This document shows positions 63,885 to 64,000 of a DNA stretch of 64,000 nt, in pieces. Position 1 is the first letter of the stretch. Each line of letters begins with the position of its first letter. The notes under the pieces are model-generated. The model did not search any database and was not told where the DNA came from. It saw only the letters and a program-made list of their open reading frames with translations. Where the stretch lies: the NCBI GenBank assembly GCA_027489965.1, contig JAIXZA010000159.1:88308-152307 (forward strand). The letters run 5' to 3'. The translations under genes were made by a program, and so were the position numbers. The DNA comes from Verrucomicrobiaceae bacterium (GTDB lineage: Bacteria > Verrucomicrobiota > Verrucomicrobiia > Verrucomicrobiales > Verrucomicrobiaceae).

Positions 63885-64000
63885 GGTGGACCCCGAAATT
63901 CGGGCCAGTAGTGAAGTTATGTGATTATAGTGATTACAGTCTTGGGGAGCACCCCAAAAGACCAAAACCTAATGAAAGCCAAACGTAAAAGACACGATGC
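63882..64000 (+). mobile_element. IS3-family insertion sequence, left end
   Basis: TGAGGTGGACCCCGAAATTC begins an IS3-type terminal repeat (TG start) exactly where the DUF1501 reading frame breaks. An orfA frame starts 90 bp inside. The rest of the element lies beyond the window, so the right end, target duplication and completeness cannot be judged. Confidence 0.8.
63972..64000 (+). CDS. IS3-family transposase OrfA, N-terminal fragment
   Basis: Only the first nine codons and two bases of the next are inside the window (ATG at 63972): MKAKRKRHD. This start, rich in Lys/Arg and followed in family members by a helix-turn-helix, is typical of IS3 OrfA proteins. Together with the terminal sequence 90 bp upstream it supports an IS3-group element. 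The rest lies beyond base 64000. Confidence 0.7.

Overview
The window looks like a chromosome segment of a Verrucomicrobiaceae-type bacterium (PVC superphylum, near Prosthecobacter or Verrucomicrobium). The evidence is the gene mix. There is a giant membrane-bound dehydrogenase with a C-terminal CxxCH heme site, a planctomycete-type small cytochrome, a twin-arginine DUF1501 protein, FG-GAP/VCBS and PQQ-propeller secreted proteins, a neutral-ceramidase-like protein, DUF3500, a PL10-type pectate lyase, DUF5009, and a sigma-ECF/YfbK pair. These sit among ordinary housekeeping genes (valS, radC, pssA, leuB, accBC, tgt-yajC-secDF, malQ). The assignment is inferred from gene content, with no rRNA or phylogeny.

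Layout. 1-4380 is the 3' part of an oligopeptide ABC operon (permease end, lipoprotein binding protein, two ATPases), all joined by ATGA overlaps. 4390-5100 is the oddest spot: a small SMI1/KNR4-type immunity gene lies between two 111-bp copies of the valS 3' end, exactly 600 bp apart. 4990-11189 holds valS, radC, a Cys-less rhodanese, pssA and a GT81-like glycosyltransferase. 11463-16658 holds an acyltransferase, a vWA protein and an OmpR/histidine-kinase pair set among repeat-rich spacers. 16730-27922 is a block of secreted or redox proteins: dehydrogenase-cytochrome, ceramidase-like, DUF3500, VCBS, an orphan histidine kinase, a small cytochrome and pectate lyase. 28000-33330 holds an ECF sigma factor with a YfbK-like partner that lacks its vWA domain, plus two secreted or envelope proteins of unknown function. 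33437-39322 is metabolic (malQ, histidine phosphatase, Dabb, aminotransferase with its Lrp regulator, DCC, DUF1361). 39377-45907 encodes a 2176-residue secreted NHL/ELWxxDGT/Ig protein. 46092-50859 holds leuB, a pseudokinase, a PQQ propeller protein and a decayed M42 peptidase. 50865-57514 holds two more two-component pairs around accB-accC. 57691-61669 is secDF-yajC-tgt, then DUF5009. The right edge shows a DUF1501 gene cut by an IS3-family element.

Themes. Regulation is dense: three OmpR-type two-component pairs, one orphan histidine kinase, one ECF sigma, one Lrp regulator and one pseudokinase. Several proteins have lost or exchanged key residues or domains: the rhodanese without its Cys, the kinase without its catalytic triad, the YfbK protein without vWA, and a Tgt with two zinc-ligand cysteines replaced. 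Signs of mobility or decay are the immunity-gene/valS repeat unit, the M42 pseudogene and the IS insertion. I found no tRNA, rRNA, CRISPR array, riboswitch or T-box. With the starts chosen here no gene-free stretch exceeds 300 bases; the longest is 11190-11462, where I see only an unconvincing short hairpin before the acyltransferase.
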